From: Pseudomonas amygdali
GTDB lineage: Bacteria > Pseudomonadota > Gammaproteobacteria > Pseudomonadales > Pseudomonadaceae
Direction of reading: 5' to 3'
DNA: 39,248 nt
NCBI RefSeq assembly: GCF_002699855.1
Contig: NZ_LKBW01000269.1
Coordinates: 1 to 39,248, forward strand
Shown here: one piece after another, positions 28,497-36,630 of the stretch
Layout of the letters: the number at the start of each line of letters is the position of its first letter
How positions within the stretch are numbered: position 1 is the first letter of the stretch
Made by a program: the position numbers and the translations under genes
The notes under the pieces: generated by a model
Told to the model about the DNA's origin: nothing
The model's input: the letters and a program-made list of their open reading frames with translations, nothing else
Databases searched by the model: none

Positions 28497-29246
28497 ATGA
28501 ATGGAATCAATGAGATGTACACCGATGCCCCGCAAGAAACGACTGAAAATCACATCCCGGCTGAAGACTCAGACCAGGGAGTAGACGAAGTTTCCAGGAC
28601 GCCGTTGCCCACTTACGCCGACGTACCGGATTATCCGGAAGATTTGGTACGCCAGCAGGTCAAGCCACCGGTGAAGGTCAAACCGCCTGTAAAGCCACCT
28701 GTAAAACCTCCGGTCAAGGGGGCAGGTCCGGTGAAGCCGCCCGTGAGACCGCCCGTGAGACCGCCCGTGAAACCCCCGGTCAAGGTGAAAAAGCCAGTGA
28801 GGCCACCTGTAAAACCGCCCGTCAAACCTGTTATCAACCCACCCGTTGCGCAAAAGTTACCGCCAGCCCCTGAGGCACCTTCGCGCCTGGACAAGCTGCT
28901 GGCAGTCACAAGCACGGTCACCGGTGTTTTACAACTGCTCCACCCGCTAAACAGTGTCTTCAACCCCGATGGTACGGTCAGTTATCCGAATGGAAGTGTT
29001 GCGGCGGCAGATGGCCAGTCCTTGAAGCACACGGATGGCACTGTTCAACACCTGGATGGCCCCACCGTGCATGCCGACGGTTCGGTCGAGCACCCCGGCG
29101 GCGATGTTCAACACAAGGACGGCACTTGGGTTATGGCAGATGGCTCTGTCAACTACCCCGACGGTCGCTGGAAGTTACCGGACGGGACTATCACTGATGC
29201 CGAAGGCAATGTGCTAGGTACAGTCGGGCCTGAGGCTAAACTGTAA
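28497..29246 (+). CDS. Proline-rich PPVK-repeat protein with a heptapeptide DG-repeat tail
   Basis: The 249-residue protein has four parts. Residues 1-54 are acidic and polar without a signal peptide. Residues 55-118 hold eleven PPV units separated by Lys or Arg, a stiff, strongly basic polyproline-type arm. A short hydrophobic segment (about 132-155, LDKLLAVTSTVTGVLQLL) follows. Residues 155-240 form a series of short repeats; from 178 to 240 there are nine consecutive heptapeptides of form x-x-D-G-x-V-x, each with Gly at position 4, probably a beta structure. GGAG lies eight bases before the ATG. The upstream sequence is AT-rich and I recognise no family. A surface-binding or secreted role is possible. 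It has its own terminator. Confidence 0.8.
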   Translation: MNGINEMYTDAPQETTENHIPAEDSDQGVDEVSRTPLPTYADVPDYPEDLVRQQVKPPVKVKPPVKPPVKPPVKGAGPVKPPVRPPVRPPVKPPVKVKKPVRPPVKPPVKPVINPPVAQKLPPAPEAPSRLDKLLAVTSTVTGVLQLLHPLNSVFNPDGTVSYPNGSVAAADGQSLKHTDGTVQHLDGPTVHADGSVEHPGGDVQHKDGTWVMADGSVNYPDGRWKLPDGTITDAEGNVLGTVGPEAKL

Positions 29247-29266
29247 CAGTAATAAGTACGGGCGAT

Positions 29267-29300
29267 AAAAAACCCTGGCTCTTACGAGTCAGGGTTTTTT
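29267..29300. terminator. Bidirectional terminator after the repeat-protein gene
   Basis: AAAACCCTG and CAGGGTTTT form the stem, extended by an inner CTC/GAG pairing around TTAC, with A and T runs on the outside. It serves both the repeat-protein gene and the converging xenB. Confidence 0.92.
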
Positions 29301-29317
29301 GCTGTTGCAGCGCCGTG

Positions 29318-30367
29318 TTACAGGCGTGGGTAGTCGATATAGCCGACCGGCCCTTTGCCGTAGAACGTTTCGGGATGCGCTTCATTCAGAGGCGCATCGC
29401 TGGCCAGACGCTCAGGCAGGTCCGGGTTGGCAATATAAGGCACACCAAATGCGATAGCGTCGGCCTTGCCTTCTGCCAGCCAGGTATTTGCGGTGTCCTT
29501 GGTGAATTTTTCATTGGCGATGTAGACGCCGCCGAAATCCTTCTTCAACTGCGGGCCGAGGCTGTCTTCGGCGTCACGCTCACGGGCACAGATGAACGCG
29601 ATACCGCGCTTGCCAAGCTCTTTGGCCACGTAGCTGAAGGTTTCAGTGCGGTTAGCATCGCTCATGTCGTGCATGTCGAAGCGAGGCGAAAGGTGTACGC
29701 CTACGCGACCAGCGCCCCACACCTCAATGACCGCATCAGTCACTTCCAGCAGCAGACGAGCACGGTTTTCTACCGAACCGCCGTACTCGTCAGTGCGCCG
29801 GTTGGAGCCGGTCAGCAGGAACTGTTCCAGCAGGTAGCCGTTGGCACCGTGTACTTCCACGCCGTCGAAGCCCGCAGCCTTGGCGTTTTCCGCACCGACG
29901 CGATAGGCCTCGACGATGTCACCGATTTCTGCCAGTTCCAGCGCGCGCGGGGTCGGTAGCGGGGTGATCGGGCGCATCAGGCTGACGTGGCCTTCAGCTG
30001 CGATAGCGCTAGGGGCCACCGGAGTTTCGCCGTTCAGGTACGCCGGGTGGGAGATGCGGCCAACGTGCCACAGCTGCAGCACAATCCGGCCACCAGCGGT
30101 ATGCACGGCCTTGGTGATGTTGCTCCAGCCGCGTACTTGGTCGTTGGACCAGATGCCGGGTGTGTCCGGGTAACCAACACCCATCGGCGTGACCGATGTG
30201 GCTTCAGTCAGGATCAGGCCTGCAGAAGCACGCTGCACGTAATACTCGGACATCAATGCATTGGGCACGCGACCTTCGTCGGCGCGGCAGCGCGTCAGTG
30301 GCGCCATGATGATGCGGTTTGGCAGTTGCAGATCGCCAATGGTGATCGGGTCAAAGATAGTCGTCAT
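29318..30367 (-). CDS. xenB: Old yellow enzyme family alkene reductase (XenB-type)
   Basis: The 349-residue flavoprotein is of the XenB/NemA group: FMN-binding APLTRCRADEGRVPN, the His/Asn substrate motif region LQLWHVGRISHP, the hallmark EVHGANGYLLEQFL, NRRTDEYGGSVENR, and the late FGVPYIANPDLPERL. It reduces activated C=C bonds (enones, maleimides) and nitro compounds with NADPH. It starts 21 bp after the MFS gene, which follows the ArsR gene, so pyeR-pyeM-xenB forms an operon of three, as in P. aeruginosa. Confidence 0.93.
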   Translation of the reverse strand: MTTIFDPITIGDLQLPNRIIMAPLTRCRADEGRVPNALMSEYYVQRASAGLILTEATSVTPMGVGYPDTPGIWSNDQVRGWSNITKAVHTAGGRIVLQLWHVGRISHPAYLNGETPVAPSAIAAEGHVSLMRPITPLPTPRALELAEIGDIVEAYRVGAENAKAAGFDGVEVHGANGYLLEQFLLTGSNRRTDEYGGSVENRARLLLEVTDAVIEVWGAGRVGVHLSPRFDMHDMSDANRTETFSYVAKELGKRGIAFICARERDAEDSLGPQLKKDFGGVYIANEKFTKDTANTWLAEGKADAIAFGVPYIANPDLPERLASDAPLNEAHPETFYGKGPVGYIDYPRL

Positions 30368-30388
30368 GTGTCGAATCCTCGTGATTGA

Positions 30389-31555
30389 TCAATGTGTAGC
30401 AGGTGCCAGATCGGGGTTGCCGGTCTGACGAAAAGTAATCAGTTTGATCAGCAGCGCGAGCACTGCCAGCATGGCAGCGGCCAGCGGTACGCTGGTCAGG
30501 CCCAGGCCGTGGGCGATGACGCTGCCACCGACCCAGGCACCAAGCGCGTTGCCCACGTTGAAAGCGCCGATGTTCAGGGTTGAAACCAGGTTGGGCGCGG
30601 CTTTGCCGAAGGTCACCACGTTGATCTGCAGAGCCGGGACGGCGGCAAAGGCAGCGACCGCCCAGAGGAACAGGGTGATTTCAGTCGGGATCAGCGCGGC
30701 GCTGGTCCAGCTGAGAGCGGTTGAGATCACCGCCATCGAGACGAACACGGCAATCAGCGTGGATGACACACGGCGGTCGGCCATCTTGCCGCCAATCACG
30801 TTACCTGCGGTCAGGCCCAGGCCTATCAACAGCAGGGTCCAGGTCACGCCCTTGGGCGATACGCCGGTGACTTCGCCGAGCAGCGGGGCAATGTAGGTGA
30901 ACAGGGTGAACATGGACGCTGAAAACAGCGCGGTCATGGTCAGCGACAGCCAGATACCGGCACCTTTCAGTGCGGCCAGTTCGGCGCGCATGTCGAGCTT
31001 TTCTTCATTGCGATTGGTCGGCAGAAAGCGGATCAGGCCGATCAGCGCAATCACGCCGATGACTGTTACCGCCCAGAAGGTCGAGCGCCAGCCTGCGTAT
31101 TGACCCAATGCAGTACCCAAAGGCACGCCCAGCACGTTGGCCAGGGTCAGACCGGTGAACATCAACGCTACTGCCGAAGCGCGGCGATTGGCAGGCACCA
31201 GCCCAGCAGCAACTACTGAACCGATGCCGAAGAACGCACCATGACACAGCGCTGTAACCACGCGGGCGAACATCAATACGTTGTAGTCACTGGCCAGTGC
31301 GCAGAGCAGGTTGCCGATGATGAAAATGCCCATCAGCGTGACCAGCGCAGCCTTGCGTGGCAGTTTTGCCGTGGCCATGGCCATGAACGGAGCGCCGACG
31401 GCCACGCCCAGCGCATAGCCGGTGACCAGCCAGCCTGCGCCGGGGATGGATACACCAAGGTCAGCCGCCACATCGGGCAGCAGGCCCATGATGACGAATT
31501 CGGTGGTGCCGATGGCAAAGGCGCTCAGGGCCAGAATAAGTAGCGAAAGAGGCAC
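30389..31555 (-). CDS. pyeM: MFS transporter of the DHA1/AraJ type (PyeM)
   Basis: This exporter of 388 residues has about twelve hydrophobic segments and the family motif near the start (ALSAFAIGTTEFVIMGLLPDVA). It also has the usual loop ATAKLPRKAALV between helices 2 and 3, and AGWRSTFWAV in the middle. Translation most likely starts at GTG 31555, with AGGAG at 31564-31568. It is probably a drug or metabolite proton antiporter; the substrate is unknown. It follows the regulator gene by 28 bp and precedes xenB by 21 bp, so regulation by PyeR is likely. Confidence 0.88.
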   Translation of the reverse strand: MPLSLLILALSAFAIGTTEFVIMGLLPDVAADLGVSIPGAGWLVTGYALGVAVGAPFMAMATAKLPRKAALVTLMGIFIIGNLLCALASDYNVLMFARVVTALCHGAFFGIGSVVAAGLVPANRRASAVALMFTGLTLANVLGVPLGTALGQYAGWRSTFWAVTVIGVIALIGLIRFLPTNRNEEKLDMRAELAALKGAGIWLSLTMTALFSASMFTLFTYIAPLLGEVTGVSPKGVTWTLLLIGLGLTAGNVIGGKMADRRVSSTLIAVFVSMAVISTALSWTSAALIPTEITLFLWAVAAFAAVPALQINVVTFGKAAPNLVSTLNIGAFNVGNALGAWVGGSVIAHGLGLTSVPLAAAMLAVLALLIKLITFRQTGNPDLAPATH

Positions 31556-31583
31556 GGGGCAGCTCCTGGTAAACGTTGGAAAA

Positions 31584-31898
31584 TCAGGTCGGGTTGTTCA
31601 GCTCTTCAACCAGCGCCTGAACGAATGCCTGTATGACTTCTTCGTTGCGTCTGAAGAAATGCCATTGGCCAACCTTCTTGCTGCTGATCAGGCCAGCGCG
31701 TTGCAAGGTCGCCAGATGGGCCGAGACAGTGGATTGGGACAATCCTGCACGCTGATCGATCTGTCCGGCGCACACGCCGTGTTCAATCGAGTATTGCTGA
31801 GCAGGAAAGCTCGCGCGGGGGGCCTTCAACCAGGTCAGGATTTCTCGGCGGACCGGATGGGCCAGGGCTTTTATTATGTCGTCGAGGTCGATAGGCAT
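31584..31898 (-). CDS. pyeR: ArsR-family repressor (PyeR)
   Basis: This is a 104-residue winged-helix protein: IKALAHPVRREILTWLK, then AGQIDQRAGLSQSTVSAHLATLQRAGLI as the recognition helix, and KKVGQWHFFRRNEE as the wing. I start it at ATG 31898 (MPIDLDD) because sequence upstream in frame is operator-like repeat, not protein-like. The metal-binding ELCVC box of classical ArsR is absent, so it probably senses something other than arsenite. It heads the operon with the MFS and xenB genes and probably binds the palindromes upstream to repress its own operon. Confidence 0.9.
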   Translation of the reverse strand: MPIDLDDIIKALAHPVRREILTWLKAPRASFPAQQYSIEHGVCAGQIDQRAGLSQSTVSAHLATLQRAGLISSKKVGQWHFFRRNEEVIQAFVQALVEELNNPT

Positions 31899-31925
31899 GT
31901 CGTTCTCACAGGCGGTGTAGCGATA

Positions 31926-32025
31926 TATCGCGATAGGGCGAACCTTATATCTGTATTTCGCGATATACAAATATGATTTTGTGCTTAGGACTGGCAAAAT
32001 CGCTATATCGGGTTATATCGATATA
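31926..32025. promoter_or_regulatory. Cluster of palindromic operators between pyeR and acpH
   Basis: Three palindromes of the same style lie in the 164-bp divergent region: TATCGCGATA (31926-31935, perfect), TATTTCGCGATATA (31954-31967, near perfect) and TATATCGATATA (32014-32025, perfect). A further half-like CGCTATATCG lies at 32001-32010. The first two centres are 30 bp apart and the third lies 59 bp on, near whole helical turns. They are good candidates for PyeR binding. Confidence 0.6.
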
Positions 32026-32062
32026 TAGACCTCGGCCTTGAAAGCGGCGTAGGCTTGCAGGC

Positions 32063-32662
32063 ATGAACTATCTGGCACATCTTCATCTCGGCGGGCATCG
32101 GCCTGCTCAATTGCTTGGCAGCCTGTATGGCGACTTCGTCAAAGGTCCGCTGTCGGGACGTTTTCCTGCAGAGCTTGAAGCGGCCATTCGGCTGCATCGC
32201 AGCATTGACGCTTTCACTGACAGCCACCCGCTGATCAAGGCTTCCATTGCCCGCTTTCCATCCCAGCGGCGACGCTATGCAGGCATTATGCTCGACGTCT
32301 TTTTCGATCATTGTCTGGCTCGCGACTGGCATTGCTATGCCGATCTGCCGCTGGACGTATTCACTGGCAAAGTCTATGGCACGCTGGCCGCCGAGCCGCA
32401 ATTGCCCGAGCGGCTCGCATTGATCGCGCCGCGCATGGCCGCGCAGGACTGGCTGGGTTCGTATCGGAATTTCGACGTGCTGGGGCAAGTGCTGAGCGGG
32501 ATATCGCGACGCTTGTCACGGCCCGAAGGGCTGGCAGGCGGCATGCAGGAACTGCAGGCGCTTTACCAGCCCTTGAGTGCGGATTTCGCCGAGTTCTATC
32601 CGCTATTGGAGGATTTTGCTCAGGCTGCCCTGGCCGAGCGCGAAGCCACTTCGCTCGGCTGA
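32063..32662 (+). CDS. acpH: ACP phosphodiesterase (AcpH family)
   Basis: The 199-residue protein begins MNYLAHLHLGG and has GSLYGDFVKGPL, IRLHRSIDAFTDSHP and RRYAGIMLDVFFDHCLARDW. This metal-binding pattern of Asp and His belongs to AcpH, which removes 4'-phosphopantetheine from holo-acyl carrier protein in the cytoplasm. Its 3' end runs 43 bp into the 3' end of the oppositely oriented olsA, so both genes share bases at their ends. It faces pyeR across the palindromic operator region. Confidence 0.88.
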   Translation: MNYLAHLHLGGHRPAQLLGSLYGDFVKGPLSGRFPAELEAAIRLHRSIDAFTDSHPLIKASIARFPSQRRRYAGIMLDVFFDHCLARDWHCYADLPLDVFTGKVYGTLAAEPQLPERLALIAPRMAAQDWLGSYRNFDVLGQVLSGISRRLSRPEGLAGGMQELQALYQPLSADFAEFYPLLEDFAQAALAEREATSLG

Positions 32663-33456
32663 GCAGGCTCGCCGGATACTTGTTTACCGATCACTGACTC
32701 CCCCGTGACAGGTTCACCGAACAGCGCCACCTGAACGGCTTGCTGGGCCTTGAACGCCAGTGCAGCGCGCTCCTGATCCGCCGTCGGAATCGGGGTCAGC
32801 AGGTGGATGTGCACATCGCTCTGCTCATTGGCGAACAACCGGCGCAAATGGGACAGCAAATCGTCGTCGCCAATGAACGGGGCAATCGGGTCCGGTTTAC
32901 CGTCACGCGAGTAACCGATGGCCACTGGCTGGATCGGCACGCCGACTTCAATGGCACTGGACAGCAGACGCCCGTGGAAGGTGCGCAGGCTTCTGCCATC
33001 GGTGGTGGTGCCTTCCGGGAAGATCAGCAGTGCATTGCCTTGTTGCAGGTGATTGCACATCTGCTTTTGAATCAGACGGCTGTCGCCCGACCCGCGACGA
33101 ATGAACAGCGTACCTGCCTTCAGTGCCAGCCAGCCCGCTACCGGCCAGGTCCGGACTTCGGCCTTCGACAGAAACGACAACGGTGCCAGCATGCCCAGCA
33201 GGGCGATGTCGGTCCACGACACATGGTTACTGACCCACAGCATGGGCTGGGTTGGCAACTGACCTGTCACGGTGACGCGAAACGGCAGGGCATTGGTCAG
33301 GCGCGCCATGAACCAACGGCTCCAGCGCTGCCTGCGCTCCATCGACCCACCGATTCTGGTGCGTTCCAGAACCGCGAACGCTCCGGCAATCGTCAAGCCG
33401 AGCGCCACGACCAGCAGCACCCGGACTACGCGGGCATAGCCGCGTGCCCGGCTCAT
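32620..33456 (-). CDS. olsA: Lyso-ornithine lipid O-acyltransferase (PlsC family)
   Basis: The 278-residue membrane-bound acyltransferase has an N-terminal membrane helix (about 10-29), the HX4D motif in SNHVSWTDIAL, GTLFIRRGS, and FPEGTTTDG, all typical of PlsC enzymes. With the neighbouring olsB it completes ornithine lipid synthesis by adding a fatty acid to the hydroxyl of lyso-ornithine lipid. Its ATG overlaps the olsB stop by one base, so the pair is coupled. The C-terminal tail of about 30 residues is polar and overlaps acpH. Ornithine lipids replace phospholipids when phosphate is low. Confidence 0.92.
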   Translation of the reverse strand: MSRARGYARVVRVLLVVALGLTIAGAFAVLERTRIGGSMERRQRWSRWFMARLTNALPFRVTVTGQLPTQPMLWVSNHVSWTDIALLGMLAPLSFLSKAEVRTWPVAGWLALKAGTLFIRRGSGDSRLIQKQMCNHLQQGNALLIFPEGTTTDGRSLRTFHGRLLSSAIEVGVPIQPVAIGYSRDGKPDPIAPFIGDDDLLSHLRRLFANEQSDVHIHLLTPIPTADQERAALAFKAQQAVQVALFGEPVTGESVIGKQVSGEPAQPSEVASRSARAA

Positions 33457-34211
33457 CACACGGCCGCCTTGAAGTGGCGGGCGTAACGCGGGCACAGATC
33501 GTCGCGCTTGAGCAGGATGAAGACGTCGGCGACCTGGAAATCTTCGTCCCAGCAAGGTTCGCCACAGATCTTGGCACCCAGGCGCATGTAAGCCTTGAGC
33601 AGTGGCGGCATCTCGCAGATCACATTGCTCGGGATATCGAGCGTCGGCAGCGGGTTTTTCGGCTCGGCGCGCAAGTGTTCGTTGCACAGGTAGCGCTCGC
33701 GCAGGCGTTGCATGATCGCGTGCGCCTGAATGCCGCCGTCGTGCATCGGGATGCTCGCGCAGCCCATCAGGTAGCTGTAGCCGCCTTCGTTCAGCACCTC
33801 GGCCAGCTCGCTCCACAACACCGCGATGGTGCCACCGTTGCGGTAGGCCGGGTCTACGCAGGTACGGCCCAGCTCAAGAATCGGACCCTGCAGATGAACC
33901 AGACCGTGCAGGCTGAATTCTTCTTCACTGTAGAAACGCCCCAGCGTGCTGGCGGCCTTGTGGTCGAGCAGCCGGGTAGTGGCAACCAGACGCCCGGTGT
34001 TCAGGTCACGCACACCAATGTGCGAGCAGTGAACATCGTAATCGTCGATATCCAGGCCTTGTTCAGCACCGTTGAGACGGGCGTTGAATTCTTCGCTGAA
34101 CACACTGAAACGCAACGCCTGTGCTTCCTGCAAGGCGCTCGCTCCAATCAGGCGCTCGGCCTGAAGACGACGTTCAGAAGTGTTGTCACGAATGCGGGCG
34201 ATCTGGGTCAT
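33456..34211 (-). CDS. olsB: L-ornithine N-alpha-acyltransferase
   Basis: The 251-residue protein has the OlsB/hemolysin-like acetyltransferase fold: [22 protein letters not shown], then [28 protein letters not shown] and [21 protein letters not shown]. It transfers a 3-hydroxyacyl group from ACP to ornithine, the first step of ornithine lipid synthesis. I chose ATG 34211 because GGAG lies seven bases upstream; an ATG four codons earlier overlaps that site. It forms the olsB-olsA operon. PhoB control is likely, but I do not see a convincing Pho box. Confidence 0.92.
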   Translation of the reverse strand: MTQIARIRDNTSERRLQAERLIGASALQEAQALRFSVFSEEFNARLNGAEQGLDIDDYDVHCSHIGVRDLNTGRLVATTRLLDHKAASTLGRFYSEEEFSLHGLVHLQGPILELGRTCVDPAYRNGGTIAVLWSELAEVLNEGGYSYLMGCASIPMHDGGIQAHAIMQRLRERYLCNEHLRAEPKNPLPTLDIPSNVICEMPPLLKAYMRLGAKICGEPCWDEDFQVADVFILLKRDDLCPRYARHFKAAV

Positions 34212-34524
34212 ACGAATCTCCATGAGCCAGCCATGCAGAGTTTGGCTGGTTGACTGATTTGTCCAGGCGCTTTGCCGTACTTGCAGGCTAGGGAGATGGC
34301 GTGTCATGCCTGTGAAGCTTTGGTGATGGTTGTGTGACGGGCAACGCTGTGGGCATTTCCACGCTGGTGGAGCGTGAGGAACGAGCGTCGTACAAAGGAC
34401 CACTATCGTGCCTGTGCTCCGCGTGGGTATGCCGTTCTGGACGCTCTACGTCCTGTCCCGGGGTAATGGCTGACTGTCATGAGGCCCCGATACGGTATGC
34501 GGATTACTCTGTAGAGGCCCTGTC
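34212..34524. other. Divergent intergenic region between olsB and the serine hydrolase gene
   Basis: This 313-bp stretch has no gene. It must hold the promoters of olsB and of the hydrolase gene. Its middle carries the degenerate GC-rich repeat listed at 34360-34453. Confidence 0.55.
34360..34453. repeat. Degenerate P. syringae-type intergenic palindromic repeats
   Basis: Two small palindromes with related wording lie here: CACGCT-ggtgg-AGCGTG (34360-34376) and GGACG-ctcta-CGTCC (34439-34453), with GTGCTCCGCGTGGG between them. Repeats built on CGCTCTGCGT or GCTCCGCGT are abundant between genes of the P. syringae group, so this looks like a decayed copy. It does not look like a typical terminator. 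Confidence 0.4.
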
Positions 34525-35631
34525 ATGCCGCGTAGATTTGTCCGCCTGTGTCTGGTTCTGATTCTGGGCTTCAGTGCCCAGGGCGTCGTTGCTCAAACAT
34601 GGCCGACGGAGCAATGGTCTTCTCAGCCTGCGCCGCGATCTGCGGCCATCGAAGAACTCGAGGCCTACGCCTTCCCAGCTCGCGACGACGCCACGCGCAA
34701 GGGCGTACGCACCGATGCGCTGCTGGTGATTCGTGATGGCGAAGTCGTCTATGAGCGCTATGCCGGAGTGACCACCGCGCAAACCCCGCACCTGACCTGG
34801 TCGATCAGCAAGAGCGTAATGGCGACAGTGCTGGGCGTGGCGCTTACCGAAGGGCGTTTTCAACTCAATGATCCGGTGGCGAAGTTCTACGCGCCGTTCA
34901 AGGCGCACCCCGATATCGCCATCAAAGACCTGATGCACTGGGCTTCGGGGCTGAATTGGCAGGAAGATTACGAATATGCACCGCTTAACTCTTCCGTAGT
35001 CGCCATGCTCTACACCCGTGGGCGTGACGACATGGCGCGCTTCACCGCCGAGCACCGCGCAGCCAAATCCCCCGGCAAGGCGTACCTGTATTCCAGCGGC
35101 GACAGCACGGTTCTGGCTGCTGCATTGAAAAATATCGTCGGGCCACAGGCGTATGCGGATTATCCGTGGACCGCACTGTTCGACCCGCTTGGCATTCGCA
35201 GTGCCGTCTGGGAAACCGATGGCGTGGGTACATTTGTAGGGTCGTCCTATGCCTACATGACCGCCCGCGACCTGGCGCGCATCGGCTTGCTGATGCAGCG
35301 CGGCGGGCAATGGCAGGCTCGGCAGTTGCTCAACAAGGAGTGGATGGACTTCGTGTTGACGCCGTTTGCAGGCGAGCAGATAGATGCCAACGTCGAAGTC
35401 CCTGGCGGCCAATGGTGGCTCAATCGAACTGCCGATGGCGGCAGGGGGCCGTGGCCGGATGCGCCCCCTGATACCTTTGCCGCACTGGGCCATTGGGGGC
35501 AGGCGCTGTACGTGATCCCTGACCGGAAGCTGGTGATCGTGCGCTATGCCGATGACCGCGACGGTAGTTACGACCACAATCAGATGCTCAAGCGCATACA
35601 GGCAGCCTTTGGCAAGGAGGGCGGGCAATGA
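34525..35631 (+). CDS. Serine hydrolase, class C beta-lactamase-like
   Basis: The protein of 368 residues has a signal peptide (cleaved after VVAQ, about residue 24) and a beta-lactamase/DD-peptidase domain. Ser93 of SISK is the probable nucleophile, YSSGD is the Tyr motif, and HWG near residue 335 takes the place of KTG. This pattern is typical of esterase-like or D-amino-acid hydrolase relatives, so resistance to beta-lactams is not implied. The next gene overlaps it in an ATGA arrangement, so the two probably work together in the periplasm. Confidence 0.88.
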   Translation: MPRRFVRLCLVLILGFSAQGVVAQTWPTEQWSSQPAPRSAAIEELEAYAFPARDDATRKGVRTDALLVIRDGEVVYERYAGVTTAQTPHLTWSISKSVMATVLGVALTEGRFQLNDPVAKFYAPFKAHPDIAIKDLMHWASGLNWQEDYEYAPLNSSVVAMLYTRGRDDMARFTAEHRAAKSPGKAYLYSSGDSTVLAAALKNIVGPQAYADYPWTALFDPLGIRSAVWETDGVGTFVGSSYAYMTARDLARIGLLMQRGGQWQARQLLNKEWMDFVLTPFAGEQIDANVEVPGGQWWLNRTADGGRGPWPDAPPDTFAALGHWGQALYVIPDRKLVIVRYADDRDGSYDHNQMLKRIQAAFGKEGGQ

Positions 35632-35966
35632 GCAGTCGTCGAATGTTCATCCTGCGTCGACCCTTCAGCAGCCTGCTGTTGCTGATCCTTGCTGCGCTCG
35701 CGGTACTTGCCTGGCAGTACCGCGTTAACCTGCAGGCATTCCCCACCATCATCAGTGCCTACACCGCCAAGGAATACTGCTCGTGCAGGTACGTCATGAA
35801 CAACCCCGAGGCGTATTGCCTGGGCTACGTCAAACAGTACGTGCCTGGCACGCTGATCGACGACAGCAGCCAGAAAAAGGTCATTGCCAACGGCCTTGGG
35901 CGAACCAGCAGTGCGTCGTGGCAGGGTGAGCGGCAAGGCTGCCGACTGTTGCCGTCCGAGCCTTGA
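35628..35966 (+). CDS. Small membrane-anchored Cys-containing protein coupled to the hydrolase
   Basis: The start overlaps the hydrolase stop (ATGA). The product has 112 residues: a basic N-terminus, one membrane helix (about 12-30, PFSSLLLLILAALAVLAW), and a periplasmic part with a Cys pattern (KEYCSCRYVMNNPEAYC, then QGCRLL), four cysteines in all. These probably form disulfides. I do not recognise the family. The tight coupling suggests a partner or regulator of the hydrolase. Confidence 0.75.
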   Translation: MSSRRMFILRRPFSSLLLLILAALAVLAWQYRVNLQAFPTIISAYTAKEYCSCRYVMNNPEAYCLGYVKQYVPGTLIDDSSQKKVIANGLGRTSSASWQGERQGCRLLPSEP

Positions 35967-36047
35967 TGGATTGCTGCCGAACGTCGTGGTTTGCCAGAGG
36001 TCAGACAGGCGGATAAGGTAGCCCTCAATTGCACGTCTGGAGTCTGC

Positions 36048-36629
36048 ATGCTCACTATGAATCGCCTGCTGCTGGTCATGCTGGCCGCAGTGGCGTTACC
36101 TGCCCATGCGAACTGGTATCTGGATAATGAGTCGTCGCGGCTCTCGTTCACGTCAACCAAAAATGCCGATATTGCCGAGGTGCATCGCTTCCTTGTGCTG
36201 CATGGCAAGGTCGACCCCAAAGGGCTGGCTGAGGTGGAAGTCGAAACGGAGTCCATTAGCACCGGTATTCCCCTGCGTGACGAGCGCCTGCGGGAGCAGG
36301 TGTTTCAGGTACGCAAGTTTCCCGCTGCGCAGATCAATGCCCAGCTCGACATGCGCCCGATCAATAACCTTGCCCCCGGCGCGCAACTGGAATTGCGTTT
36401 ACCACTGACCGTCAGCCTGCGCGGCAAGAGTCACAGCTATAACGCCGAACTGCTGGCGACGCGCCTAGACGAGCGCCGCTTTCAGGTTGTGACGCTCGAA
36501 CCGCTGGTGATTCATGCTCAGGACTTCGATATGGTTTCGGACTTCAATGCCCTGCGCAGCGCGGCAGGCTTGTCGGCGGTCAGTCTGTCAGTCCCGGTCG
36601 GGGCTGTCCTGATCTTCACGGCGCGCTGA
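36048..36629 (+). CDS. YceI-family periplasmic protein
   Basis: This 193-residue protein has a signal peptide (cut after AHA, about 22) and the YceI lipocalin-like barrel: WYLDNESSRLSFTSTKN, GKVDPKGLAEVEVETESI, and LRDERLREQVFQVRKFP, which holds the family RDxxL-type motif. YceI proteins bind isoprenoid lipids and are found in the periplasm. GGAG lies five bases before ATG 36048; an in-frame ATG nine bases later is possible. The cardiolipin synthase-type gene starts one base after its stop, so the two are co-transcribed. Confidence 0.85.
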   Translation: MLTMNRLLLVMLAAVALPAHANWYLDNESSRLSFTSTKNADIAEVHRFLVLHGKVDPKGLAEVEVETESISTGIPLRDERLREQVFQVRKFPAAQINAQLDMRPINNLAPGAQLELRLPLTVSLRGKSHSYNAELLATRLDERRFQVVTLEPLVIHAQDFDMVSDFNALRSAAGLSAVSLSVPVGAVLIFTAR

Positions 36630-36630
36630 T

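Noticed and set aside
29267..29300. Similarity of this terminator to the one at 3018-3050 (both built on CCCTGGCTC and CAGGG) as a mobile repeat
   Set aside because: Only the short stem and part of the loop are alike. Such similarity is common between terminators and no flanking identity is seen.
34525..35631. A beta-lactam resistance gene
   Set aside because: The motifs (SISK, YSS, HWG) fit esterase-like or peptidase relatives of class C enzymes; no basis for calling it a resistance enzyme.
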